Source: Mesorhizobium sp. 113-3-3 (GTDB lineage Bacteria > Pseudomonadota > Alphaproteobacteria > Rhizobiales > Rhizobiaceae). From it: a stretch of 64,000 nucleotides of DNA. The stretch spans positions 558,001 to 622,000 of the forward strand of contig NZ_AP023243.1 of the NCBI RefSeq assembly GCF_016756495.1, read 5' to 3'. The position numbers were made by a program, and so were the translations under genes. A model generated the notes under the pieces. It worked only from the letters and a program-made list of their open reading frames with translations. It was not told the DNA's origin and did no database searches. This document shows positions 8,684 through 17,946 of the stretch, in pieces (within the stretch, counting starts at the first letter, position 1; each line of letters opens with the position of its first letter).

Positions 8684-9459
8684 ATCATGTACCCTGCAGT
8701 CCAGCCGCCATCGACGGCCAGCACCTGGCCGTTGACGTAGCTGGCGGCCGGCGAGGCCAGGAACAGCACCGCCTCGGCGATCTCTTGCGGTTCAGCCGGC
8801 CGGCCGAGCGGCACATGGGCGAGGAATTCCTGCGTGCGGCCGGCGAACTTGCCGTCGTCGCCATAAAACAGCTTGGCGGTCAGCGCCGTCATCACCGAGC
8901 CCGGGGCGACCGCATTGGTCAGGATGCCCTTGGCGCCGAGTTCGATCGCCATCGACCGCGTCAGATGGATGATGGCGGCCTTGGCGGCGACGAACGGGCT
9001 CTGCAGGCGCATGGCGGCGAGGCCGACGACCGAGGCGATGTTGACGATGCGCCCGCCTCTGCCGGACCCAAGCATGGGCTTCAGTGCAGCGCGGCTCATG
9101 ATGTAGAGGCCGTCGAGATCGATGCCGGTGATGCGGTCCCATTCCTCGGCCGGGAATTCGTCCAGGGTGACGCGGTGCGCCAGCGTGTTGACGCCGGCAT
9201 TGTTGATGAGAATGTCGATCCGTCCGTAGCGCTGCATGGTCGCGGCGATGGCGCTGTCGACCGAGGCGGCATCGCGGATGTCGGTGGCGCAGGCCATGGC
9301 ATCGGTCAAGCCGGCCGCCACCTCTTTTGCGCCCTCGCCGTTGATGTCGGCGACGACGACCGCGGCACCATTGTCGGACAGGCGTCGGGCGATCGAACCG
9401 CCTATGGCGCCAGCGGCCCCAGTGACCAGCGCTACCTTGCCTCGCAAATCGCAGCGCAT
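8680..9459 (-). CDS. SDR family protein with Phe in place of the catalytic Tyr
   Basis: This 259-residue protein has a good Rossmann N-terminus (TGAAGAIG at 13-20), D38 (VADIN) suggesting NAD preference, NNAG at 86-89 and S143. The YxxxK site reads F156-V-A-A-K160: the codon is TTC where TAC would give Tyr. The C-terminus GQVLAVDGGWTAGYMM is typical. Loss of the Tyr hydroxyl normally abolishes SDR activity, so a changed chemistry or a cofactor-binding-only role is possible. It is followed with a 4-base overlap by the degenerate SDR. The TTATGCTATTATAAT motif lies about 27 bp upstream of the start. Confidence 0.85.
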   Translation of the reverse strand: MRCDLRGKVALVTGAAGAIGGSIARRLSDNGAAVVVADINGEGAKEVAAGLTDAMACATDIRDAASVDSAIAATMQRYGRIDILINNAGVNTLAHRVTLDEFPAEEWDRITGIDLDGLYIMSRAALKPMLGSGRGGRIVNIASVVGLAAMRLQSPFVAAKAAIIHLTRSMAIELGAKGILTNAVAPGSVMTALTAKLFYGDDGKFAGRTQEFLAHVPLGRPAEPQEIAEAVLFLASPAASYVNGQVLAVDGGWTAGYMM

Positions 9460-9485
9460 ATAACGTCACCCCGAGCAATACCGGG

Positions 9486-9500
9486 TTATGCTATTATAAT
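9486..9500. promoter_or_regulatory. Candidate operator shared with the 1723 site
   Basis: TTATGCTATTATAAT lies in the 82-bp gap between the permease stop and the SDR start. It is the exact reverse complement of bases 1723-1737. The gap suggests a separate promoter for the SDR pair, with this site in position to control it. Confidence 0.5.
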
Positions 9501-9541
9501 ATCCTTATGAGTCGGGCAAGCGACCGCCTTGCCCCACGCGA

Positions 9542-10537
9542 TTATTCCGCCGGCGCGCCGGCAACGTTCTTGCGGGCCGCATCGACCATCAGCCGGCGTG
9601 CGCGGAACACACCCCATTGCTGGTCGACGAGCACGCCAATGAGAATGACGCCGCCCATCACCGCGAAGTTGAGGGAGGACGGGATGCCGAGCAGGTTGAC
9701 GAGGTTCTGCAGCTCCTGCAGCAGCACGGTGCCGAGGATGACGCCGATCAGCGAACCCTCGCCGCCGCGCAGCGAGAAGCCGCCGAGCACGGCCGCGGCG
9801 ATGGCGTAGAGTTCATAGAACTGGCCGTGGCTGGCCGGCGAGATCGAGCGCGTGTACATGGCGAAATAGATCGCCGACAGCGCCGTCAGCACGCCGCAGA
9901 TGACATAGGCGGCCATGACGATGCGGCCGGTGCGGATGCCGGAATATTTCGCCGCCTCCTCATTCTTGCCGATGGCGTAGAGATAGCGGCCGAACACCGA
10001 CCGGTGCAGCACCACCCACATGACGATGGCGATGACGATCAGCGCGATGAAGCTGTTGGGCACGCCATAGGAACGGCCCGCGGTGAGGAATTCGAGCTCG
10101 GGAAAATTCTGGCCGAAGGCGAAGCCGGCTGTGCCGTCGGCGGTGTAGAAGCGGGCGACGCCGCGATAGATCAAGAGGCCGCACAAGGTGACGACGAAGG
10201 GCTGCAGCTTCAGCCTGGTGATCAGCCAGCCATGCACCAGGCCGATGATGGCGCCGAGCGCGATGATCAGCACGAAGGCCAGCGGCCAGTCCAATTCGCG
10301 CACGGCGATGAAGTCGATGAACAGCGTTCCCAGCAGCGCCACCACCGAGCCGACCGACAGTTCGATGCCGCCGGTGATGATGACGAAGGCCTGGCCGATC
10401 GACAGGATGCCGAACAGGCCGATCAGGTTCGAGGTGTTGGCGAGATTGATCGGCAAGAGGAAGCGCGGATTGATGATCGCCACAATGGCCCCGACCACCA
10501 GGATCAGGATCAGCAGGCCAAGATCTTTCTTGCTCAT
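9542..10537 (-). CDS. ABC transporter permease, ribose/monosaccharide (RbsC-like) family
   Basis: This 331-residue hydrophobic protein has about ten predicted membrane segments, beginning LGLLILILVVGAIVAI. The conserved ITGGIELSVGS and the loop containing GGFSLRGGEGS are hallmarks of the RbsC/XylH permease family, which form the inner-membrane channel of CUT2 sugar importers. GGGGAGAA lies ahead of the start at 10537. It follows the ATPase gene after 60 bp on the same strand and belongs to a three-gene transporter operon reading 13214 to 9542. The substrate is likely a monosaccharide or related small sugar. Confidence 0.92.
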   Translation of the reverse strand: MSKKDLGLLILILVVGAIVAIINPRFLLPINLANTSNLIGLFGILSIGQAFVIITGGIELSVGSVVALLGTLFIDFIAVRELDWPLAFVLIIALGAIIGLVHGWLITRLKLQPFVVTLCGLLIYRGVARFYTADGTAGFAFGQNFPELEFLTAGRSYGVPNSFIALIVIAIVMWVVLHRSVFGRYLYAIGKNEEAAKYSGIRTGRIVMAAYVICGVLTALSAIYFAMYTRSISPASHGQFYELYAIAAAVLGGFSLRGGEGSLIGVILGTVLLQELQNLVNLLGIPSSLNFAVMGGVILIGVLVDQQWGVFRARRLMVDAARKNVAGAPAE

Positions 10538-10597
10538 CGTCTTCTCCCCAATGCCTGCCTGAGCAGGGTGCGCGGTCTCGCGACCCCGGCGCAAAAA

Positions 10598-12139
<1,542 letters not shown>

Positions 12140-12207
12140 GCCTGACAGCAGTTAGCGGGCCGGCCTTCCGGCAGACTGACGGTCCTCGAAGGGTTCGTCA
12201 ATGCGCG

Positions 12208-12237
12208 CAGCCGGCTCAAGCGAAGTTGAGCCGGCTG
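12208..12237 (-). terminator. Hairpin between binding-protein and ATPase genes
   Basis: A perfect 12-bp stem (CAGCCGGCTCAA with TTGAGCCGGCTG) encloses the loop GCGAAG. It begins 14 bases after the binding-protein stop. No T-run follows, so it is more likely an mRNA-stabilising or attenuating structure than a full terminator. Such hairpins are known to raise the ratio of binding protein to membrane components in sugar transporter operons. Confidence 0.7.
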
Positions 12238-12251
12238 AACTGCCTGTGGTC

Positions 12252-13214
12252 TTACTTGCCTGACATCGCCTTGAGATTGGCGGCGTAGGCGTCGACATCA
12301 TCCTTGCCGATGATCTTGGTGGGGATGATGATCAGGCCGTTGGCCGGGATGCCCGACTTGTCGCCCTTTAGGTAGGCAGCCATCAGCTTCATGCCCTGAT
12401 AGGCCCATTCGAAGGGCTGCTGCACGACGGTGGCGGCAACGGTGCCTTCCTTGACGCCGCCCAGCGTGATCGGATCGTCATCGAAGCCGACGACCGTGAT
12501 CTGGCCGAGCTTGCCGGCATCGCGCAGCGCTTCATAGATGCGCGGCGTGTTGTAGGAATAGAAGCCGACCATGCAGGTGACGTCGGGGCTGGCGACCAGC
12601 GCGTCCTCGACATTCTTCTTGGCGCGCGCCTGGTCGATATCGTCGCCGCGCACGTCGACGAGTTCGATCTTGGTGCCGGCGAGACCGTCCTTCATGCCCT
12701 GGATACGCTCCTTGGCATTGTCGGCGCCGAGCAGGCCGACGAAGCCGAGGCACTTGCCGCCGTTCGGCATCGCCTTCTTGGCGATTTCGGCCGCCTGCTT
12801 GCCGGCGTCGACATTGGACGAGCCGATATAGGCGACACGCTTGGTCTGCGGCGCATCACTGTCGGTGGTGAACAGCGCGGTTTCAGACGCGATCTTGTTC
12901 AGGCCATCGGTCGAGGTCTTGGGATCGACGGCCGAAACCATGATGCCCTTGACGCCGGCGGTCACCAGATCGTCCATCAGCCGCTGCTGGATGGCGACCG
13001 AGGACTGTTCGGGATATTTGAGTTCGAGATTGTAGTCGGGCAGTTCGCCCTGCGCCTTCTTGACGCCGGCTTCGGCCGCTTTCCAGAAATCGGAAGCGCC
13101 ATTGACGACGAAAGCCAGCGTCGGCTTGTCGTCGGCACGCGCGATGGCCGTCGCCGTCAGGCCGACAGCCAGGGCCGCGGCGGCCACGGATGCATTGCGT
13201 ATCAAGGACTTCAT
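12252..13214 (-). CDS. Periplasmic sugar-binding protein, ribose-type (RbsB-like)
   Basis: This 320-residue protein has a Sec signal peptide (KSLIRNA... then a hydrophobic core) with a likely cut after ARA near residue 28. The mature part starts KPTLAFVVNGASDFW, and GFDDDP near the end fits type I (ribose/galactose-like) binding proteins. The ATG at 13214 is chosen because GGGAGG lies 6 bases before it; an in-frame TTG two codons earlier is less likely. It is the first gene of the transporter operon and is followed by a strong hairpin. A LacI-family gene is divergent upstream, across a 628-bp region with a triple 17-bp repeat. Confidence 0.92.
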   Translation of the reverse strand: MKSLIRNASVAAAALAVGLTATAIARADDKPTLAFVVNGASDFWKAAEAGVKKAQGELPDYNLELKYPEQSSVAIQQRLMDDLVTAGVKGIMVSAVDPKTSTDGLNKIASETALFTTDSDAPQTKRVAYIGSSNVDAGKQAAEIAKKAMPNGGKCLGFVGLLGADNAKERIQGMKDGLAGTKIELVDVRGDDIDQARAKKNVEDALVASPDVTCMVGFYSYNTPRIYEALRDAGKLGQITVVGFDDDPITLGGVKEGTVAATVVQQPFEWAYQGMKLMAAYLKGDKSGIPANGLIIIPTKIIGKDDVDAYAANLKAMSGK

Positions 13215-13257
13215 GTTCAACCTCCCTTTTTGGTTCAGCCGTCGGGCTGACCCGTCT

Positions 13258-13308
13258 TGCTCACTAGAACTTCTTGCTCACTAGAATTGCGTGCTCACCT
13301 GAATTTGC
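13258..13308. repeat. Three tandem 17-bp repeats, candidate operator array
   Basis: TGCTCACTAGAA occurs at 13258-13269 and 13275-13286, and TGCTCACCTGAA at 13292-13303. The copies are exactly 17 bp apart, with diverged 5-base tails. They lie 44-94 bp upstream of the binding-protein start, in the leader or promoter. The half-site TTGCTCAC recurs in the palindrome at 47193-47208. Function as protein-binding sites is inferred from the exact spacing. Confidence 0.6.
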
Positions 13309-13546
13309 CGTTCGCGGCTTGAATACCCCCCCTCCTCCTCAGGGTTTCCCGGCACTCACAAGAATGGCGTCGTTCCAGCCACGGCCACGGACTTTAGAGA
13401 CTCATCCTTCGTTCGTAAATAGTCGGATTTGTCTGACATATCACATATCCGAGACAATGCTCGCGGAGGCAATCTCCGCTCGCCATCGGGCCATCGACAT
13501 TCGCTTTTCCACCGCGCCGGAACCCAGCGGGACCGGACGCGACGGA

Positions 13547-13583
13547 TTGACGTTACAGCGCATTTTTGTATTAGTAAACACTA
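13547..13583 (+). promoter_or_regulatory. Candidate promoter with overlapping operator for the divergent LacI gene
   Basis: TTGACG (13547-13552), a 16-base spacer and TATTAG (13569-13574) form a plausible sigma-70 promoter on the plus strand. TAGTAAACACTA (13572-13583), with arms TAGT and ACTA, overlaps the -10 and resembles a LacI-family operator. The leader to the LacI start would be about 260 bases, which is long; the assignment is tentative. Confidence 0.35.
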
Positions 13584-13842
13584 TTAGTTTTCAGCCGATG
13601 TTCGGGCACATCGTGGCGCCACGGCGGACGATGCGTTGACGAAACCGCGCCCTGGCCGCACGGAGCTCAAAGCGCTGCAGGCAAAGCTTTCCTTGCGCAA
13701 CTGGAGCCTTATGATCGATGGACCGCGCGGCTACTAATATATATAAACGAGGCAGCGGTTTCTATAAATCGGCGCCGCCGCGCCATCTTGTCGGGCCGGC
13801 AGGCTGCCGCTAGACAGGCCGGGAATTGGGGACACGACTGCC

Positions 13843-14946
13843 ATGAGCGAGACCAGGGATACGGCCATCGACACGGCGAGGCGCCGCAAGGCGCCGGCCA
13901 AGCCCAAGGGGCGGGTCACCATGACCGATATCGCCAGGGCCGCCGGCTGTTCGCAGGCGACCGTTTCCTTCGTGCTCAACAATTCGCCGGGGATCAAGCT
14001 GTCGCAGCAGACCCGCGAACGGGTGATCGAGGCCGCGAGGGCGCTGGGCTACAGCGCGCCGGCCTTCTCGGCGCTGCGCAAGCCTGTCGCCGCCTTCGAC
14101 GGGCTGGACGGGGTGATCGGCTTCGCCGTCGACCAGCTGGCGACCAGCCCGGAGGCGGTGGTCGCCATCGAAGGCGCGCGCCAGGCCTCGTGGAATGCCG
14201 GCAACGTGCTTCTGGTGGCGCAGACCATGGGCGACGCCGTGATGGAGCCGCGCGCCATCCAGGCGCTGACGAGGCGGGGCATTTCGGCGCTGATCTACAT
14301 GACCATCTTCACCCGCGAGATCACGGCGCCCGACTTCCTCTACAGCCTCGACATCCCGGTGATCCTGCTCAATTGCTACACGGCCGACTACGCCTTCCCC
14401 GCCGTGGTGCCGTCCGAGATCGCCGGCGGCCAGAGCTCGACCCGGCATCTGATCAGCCACGGCCACCGCCGCATCGCCACCATCACCGGCGAGCCGTGGA
14501 TGCAGGCCGCCCAGGACCGGCTGAAAGGCTATCGCCGCGCGCTCGCCACCGCCGACATCCCGTTCGACCCGGAGCTGGTGGTCGAGGGCGACTGGTCGGC
14601 CAGCGCCGGCTATGCCGCGACGGTAAAACTGCTGGCGCTGAAAGACCGCCCGACCGCCATCTTCTGCCAGAACGATCGCACCGCGATCGGCTGTTACGAG
14701 GCGCTGAAGGAAGCCGGCCTGCACATTCCGCAGGACATCTCGGTCGTCGGCTACGACGACGAGGAGATCGCCCGGCATCTGTTCCCGCCGCTGACCACCT
14801 CGATCCTGCCGCATATGGCGATGGGCCAATGGGCGATCGAACAGCTCGAGGCACCGGCAACGCCCGGGCAGGGACGCTACCCCATCACCAAGCTGGAATG
14901 CCCGCTGGTGGAGCGGGACAGTGTGCGGGCGGTGAAGGGCGGCTGA
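13843..14946 (+). CDS. LacI-family transcriptional regulator
   Basis: This 367-residue protein has an N-terminal basic extension of ~25 residues, then a helix-turn-helix (TMTDIARAAGCSQATVSFVL) and a LacI/RbsB-type sensor domain, with the C-terminal strand motif SVVGYDDEEIARHLFPPLTT typical of the family. It is divergent from the ribose-type binding-protein gene, the usual position for the local repressor of such a transporter. It is not closely alike the LacI protein at 6932-7963, so the region has two sugar-responsive regulators. A stem at 14974-15000 may end its transcript. Confidence 0.9.
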   Translation: MSETRDTAIDTARRRKAPAKPKGRVTMTDIARAAGCSQATVSFVLNNSPGIKLSQQTRERVIEAARALGYSAPAFSALRKPVAAFDGLDGVIGFAVDQLATSPEAVVAIEGARQASWNAGNVLLVAQTMGDAVMEPRAIQALTRRGISALIYMTIFTREITAPDFLYSLDIPVILLNCYTADYAFPAVVPSEIAGGQSSTRHLISHGHRRIATITGEPWMQAAQDRLKGYRRALATADIPFDPELVVEGDWSASAGYAATVKLLALKDRPTAIFCQNDRTAIGCYEALKEAGLHIPQDISVVGYDDEEIARHLFPPLTTSILPHMAMGQWAIEQLEAPATPGQGRYPITKLECPLVERDSVRAVKGG

Positions 14947-14973
14947 GCCGGCTGAACCATCCCGTCGCACGGA

Positions 14974-15000
14974 AGCGGCGGCATTCTTTCGCCAGCCGCT
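14974..15000 (+). terminator. Possible hairpin terminator after the LacI gene
   Basis: AGCGGCGGC at 14974-14982 pairs with GCC-A-GCCGCT at 14991-15000 (one bulge). It lies 28 bases after the LacI stop. No T-run follows, so termination is uncertain. Confidence 0.35.
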
Positions 15001-15069
15001 AAAGTCATCGTCATTCCACTATGTCGCCGGCCAGTATGCGGCCAGGCAATTGTCGTCCATAATCGGGCC

Positions 15070-15672
15070 ATGACGCGTCCAGGCTTGCGCTGTGTGCACC
15101 TATTCGCGGCTTTGCTGGCCGCGAGCTGCACGCGCGCCGAAGCCGATGGCGCAAAAATCTTCGAAGCCGGCGCCTACGCCTTCTCCGACGAACGCGGCGG
15201 CTTCCGGATCCTTTCGGCCACGGGCACCGGCACCCGCGCCGACCCGATCGTGGTCACCGAGGAACTGGACACCGCCGACCCGGTGACGCTGACCATACGT
15301 GCGGCAAGGCCGATCCAGCCCTTCGGTTCGTCGGGCAACTATGCGACCGGCTTCCTGCCGCTGAAGATCGTCGCCCGCAACAACAGCGGCGACGCCTGGA
15401 TCGAATTCGGCTTCGAGCTGCAGTCGATGCTGAACGTGCCGAGCGACTATGGCGACGGGCTGTCCTTCGACCAGGCACAGCGCGTGGACAACAGCATCAA
15501 GTCCGACAGCTTCGCCGAATTCAAACGCGACTTCGAACCCTATGACCGGCTGCTGTTCAGCAAAGGCAAGGTCGACCCGCTGGAGAGCGCGTCGTTCTCG
15601 TTTTTGGTGACGGATTTTTCGCCGAAGGACCGGTTTTATCTGGTGGAGGAGCCGAGGGTGCCGTCGACGTAG
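15070..15672 (+). CDS. Hypothetical secreted or lipoprotein-like protein
   Basis: This is a 200-residue protein. A short hydrophobic N-terminus (CVHLFAALLAASCTRAEA) contains a lipobox-like AASC, so it may be a lipoprotein or a cleaved exported protein. The rest looks soluble, with a run of beta-rich segments (TGTRADPIVVTEEL, FLPLKIVARNNSGDAWIEFGFE). No family is recognised. It stands alone between the LacI gene and tRNA-Arg. The stop codon is followed directly by a run of nine G residues (15672-15680). An outer-membrane or periplasmic location is inferred from the signal sequence only. Confidence 0.6.
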   Translation: MTRPGLRCVHLFAALLAASCTRAEADGAKIFEAGAYAFSDERGGFRILSATGTGTRADPIVVTEELDTADPVTLTIRAARPIQPFGSSGNYATGFLPLKIVARNNSGDAWIEFGFELQSMLNVPSDYGDGLSFDQAQRVDNSIKSDSFAEFKRDFEPYDRLLFSKGKVDPLESASFSFLVTDFSPKDRFYLVEEPRVPST

Positions 15673-15713
15673 GGGGGGGGAAGGTCTGCGGACTTTGGCG
15701 GCGGTGTAAGGTT

Positions 15714-15790
<77 letters not shown>

Positions 15791-15890
15791 TTCCCGGCAA
15801 ACCGGCAAGTCACGGCTTCTTAGCGGAAGCTGGCGCGGGCTTCAACGGGCAAAGTTTCGTGGCATAACGACGCTTCAGGCTCGGCTTGCG

Positions 15891-16268
15891 CTAATACCTA
15901 CGCCTCCAGTATGTGCGGCTGCCGATATCCACACCGTTAACCTCAAATTTTCCAGTTAACCAGTCGTCGGGATGGCGTTCGAATGCTTCCAAGACCATCA
16001 AGCCAAACATCAGCCCGGACCAACTGAAATCGTGCTGTGCAGGACCATCAAATATCGGCTGAAAGGGCGTATTGTTCCAATCGTTGCCAGGCATCCAACC
16101 CGCCGTATGGATATCGTCTCGACTGATTTTCGCGTCAAGCGCGGCCCTGACGTTTTGGAGTTCCAGCGGCGTGAGACCGTTCAAGATAGCTTGGTAGCGG
16201 CGCCCTCTTTCGCCCCTTTGCAAGACACCGGCGATAGCATTTCCAGTCATGAAGTCTAGAATGGGCAT
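15891..16268 (-). CDS. Hypothetical protein
   Basis: This is a 125-residue soluble protein of unrecognised family. It begins MPILDFMTGNAIAGVLQRGE and ends IGSRTYWRRRY; the second half is rich in aromatic residues (DWNNTPFQPIF, DFSWSGLMFGLMVLEAF, DDWLTG). It lies between tRNA-Arg and the type I restriction genes, divergent from hsdM with a 103-bp gap. Its base composition is lower in GC than the catabolic region, as in the adjacent hsd island, so it may be part of the acquired segment. No function is assigned. Confidence 0.5.
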   Translation of the reverse strand: MPILDFMTGNAIAGVLQRGERGRRYQAILNGLTPLELQNVRAALDAKISRDDIHTAGWMPGNDWNNTPFQPIFDGPAQHDFSWSGLMFGLMVLEAFERHPDDWLTGKFEVNGVDIGSRTYWRRRY

Positions 16269-16371
16269 CCGCCTCGTCCCTCGCTGTCTGATGTGCTACT
16301 CGGCGCTTTGATCGCAAGCCTACCTGTCTTAGGGTCGCGCCGAAAGAACAGTCTGGATTCGAGGAAATTGC

Positions 16372-17946
16372 ATGATCACAGGTGAACTTCGCACGAAAAT
16401 CGATGCCGTCTGGAACGCCTTCTGGGCTGGAGGCATCGCCAATCCGCTCGAGGTTATCGAGCAGATCACCTATCTGCTGTTCATGCGCGGGCTGGATGAT
16501 GCGGAGCTGCTCGAGGAAAACCGCTCGACACGCACCAGCCAGCCGATGCGCCGGCGCATCTTCAAGGATGGCAAGGACGGCATCGGCGCGAACGGAGGTG
16601 TAGCCTATACGGACATGCGCTGGTCGCGGCTGAAGAACGGGGACGCCGGCACGATGTTCCAACTTGTTTCTGAGCATGTCTTCCCGTTCCTGCGCACCAT
16701 GGCGGAAGACGGCACCGCGCATGCCACGCACATGAAGGGCGCGCGCTTCACCATTCCCTCACCGGCGCTGCTGGTGAAGGTGGTCGACCTCATCGACAAA
16801 CTGCCGATGCAGGACCGCGACACCAAGGGCGATCTCTACGAATACATGCTGTCGAAAATCGCCAGCGCCGGCCAGAACGGCCAGTTCCGCACGCCGCGCC
16901 ACATCATTTCGCTGATGGTGGAGATGACGGCGCCGACGCCGAAGGACATCATCTGCGATCCAGCTTGCGGCACCTGCGGCTTCCTGGTCGCGGCCGGCGA
17001 ATATCTGCGCGACAACCATCCGAAGCTGTTCCACGAGCAGGAGAGCCGCGACCATTTCAACGAGGGGATGTTCCACGGCTTCGACTTCGACAACACCATG
17101 CTGCGCATCGGCTCGATGAACATGACGCTGCACGGCGTTTAGGATCCCGACATCCGCTACAAGGATTCGCTTAGCCAGGAGCATGCCGGCGATGAGGATC
17201 GCTACAGCCTAGTGCTGGCCAACCCACCCTTCGCCGGCTCGCTGGATTACGAGACCACAGCCAAGGACCTGCTCGCCGTCGTCAAGACGAAGAAGACCGA
17301 ACTTCTGTTCATGGCGCTGTTCTTGAAGCTGTTGAAACCCGGCGGGCGCGCGGCGGTAATCGTGCCGGACGGCGTGTTGTTCGGCTCCTCCACCGCGCAC
17401 AAGGCGATCCGCAAAATGCTGGTCGAGGACCATCGGCTCGACGGCATCGTCAAGCTGCCGTCGGGCGTGTTCCGGCCCTATGCCGGCGTCTCCACCGCGA
17501 TCGTGCTGTTTACCAAGACCAATTCGGGCGGCACCGATCACGTCTGGTTCTACGACTGCCAAGCCGACGGCTTTTCGCTCGACGACAAGCGCAGTGCCCT
17601 ATTGCCGGGCGAAAAGTTCGGTCCGAGGCCGGGCCATGAAGAAGCCGGCCGTTTCGTGAAGCTAACACTAACCGACGAGGAGTTGGAGAAGAACAATCTG
17701 CCCGACATCGCTGCGCGCTGGGCCGAGCGCAACGGCGCCGAGCGGCAGCGCCCGCGCATCGCGCAAAGCTTCTGCGTGCCCAAGTCCGAGATTGCTGCGG
17801 CCGGTTACGACCTCTCCCTCAACCGCTACAAGGAAGTGGTGCACGAGGCCATCGAGCATCGTCATCCGAAGGAGATTGTTGCCGAGCTGAAGGCGCTGGA
17901 GAAGGAGGTCATGCAGGGGTTGGAAGAGCTGGAGGCGATGCTGTGA
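16372..17946 (+). pseudogene. hsdM: Type I restriction-modification methyltransferase, interrupted by an amber codon
   Basis: One frame runs 524 codons but is broken by TAG at 17140-17142 (codon 257). Upstream are the N-terminal helical domain and the AdoMet motif CDPACGTCGFL near residue 196. Downstream in the same frame is the catalytic NPPF motif (residue ~284) and the normal C-terminus. The context GV-stop-DPDIRYKDSL matches a family segment that normally has GV-E-(N/D)PDIRY, so a single GAG to TAG change explains the stop. The first fragment lacks NPPF and should be inactive. HsdM pairs with HsdS to methylate adenine and to form the restriction complex. The GTG of hsdS overlaps the hsdM stop. 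A sequencing error or readthrough cannot be excluded. Confidence 0.9.

Larger units (their letters stand above)
13215..13842. other. Long divergent intergenic region
   Basis: This 628-bp stretch separates the divergent binding-protein and LacI genes and holds no convincing gene. It is visibly lower in GC than its surroundings. It contains the triple 17-bp repeat at 13258-13308, a promoter/operator candidate at 13547-13583, a C-rich run near 13327, and an AT-rich patch (actaatatatataaac) near 13732. An ORF at 13274-13639 has no family features and poor codon use, and was not accepted. Confidence 0.6.

Noticed and set aside
7016..8740. 574-residue plus-strand ORF
   Set aside because: Antisense to the LacI gene and the degenerate SDR; no domain, typical GC shadow composition.
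13274..13639. 121-residue ORF in the divergent intergenic region
   Set aside because: It starts inside the triple repeat, has no family features and crosses a promoter candidate.
17140..17142. Amber codon as programmed readthrough or recoding in hsdM
   Set aside because: The downstream base context gives no known readthrough signal, and the family normally has Glu here. A point mutation or sequencing error is simpler.
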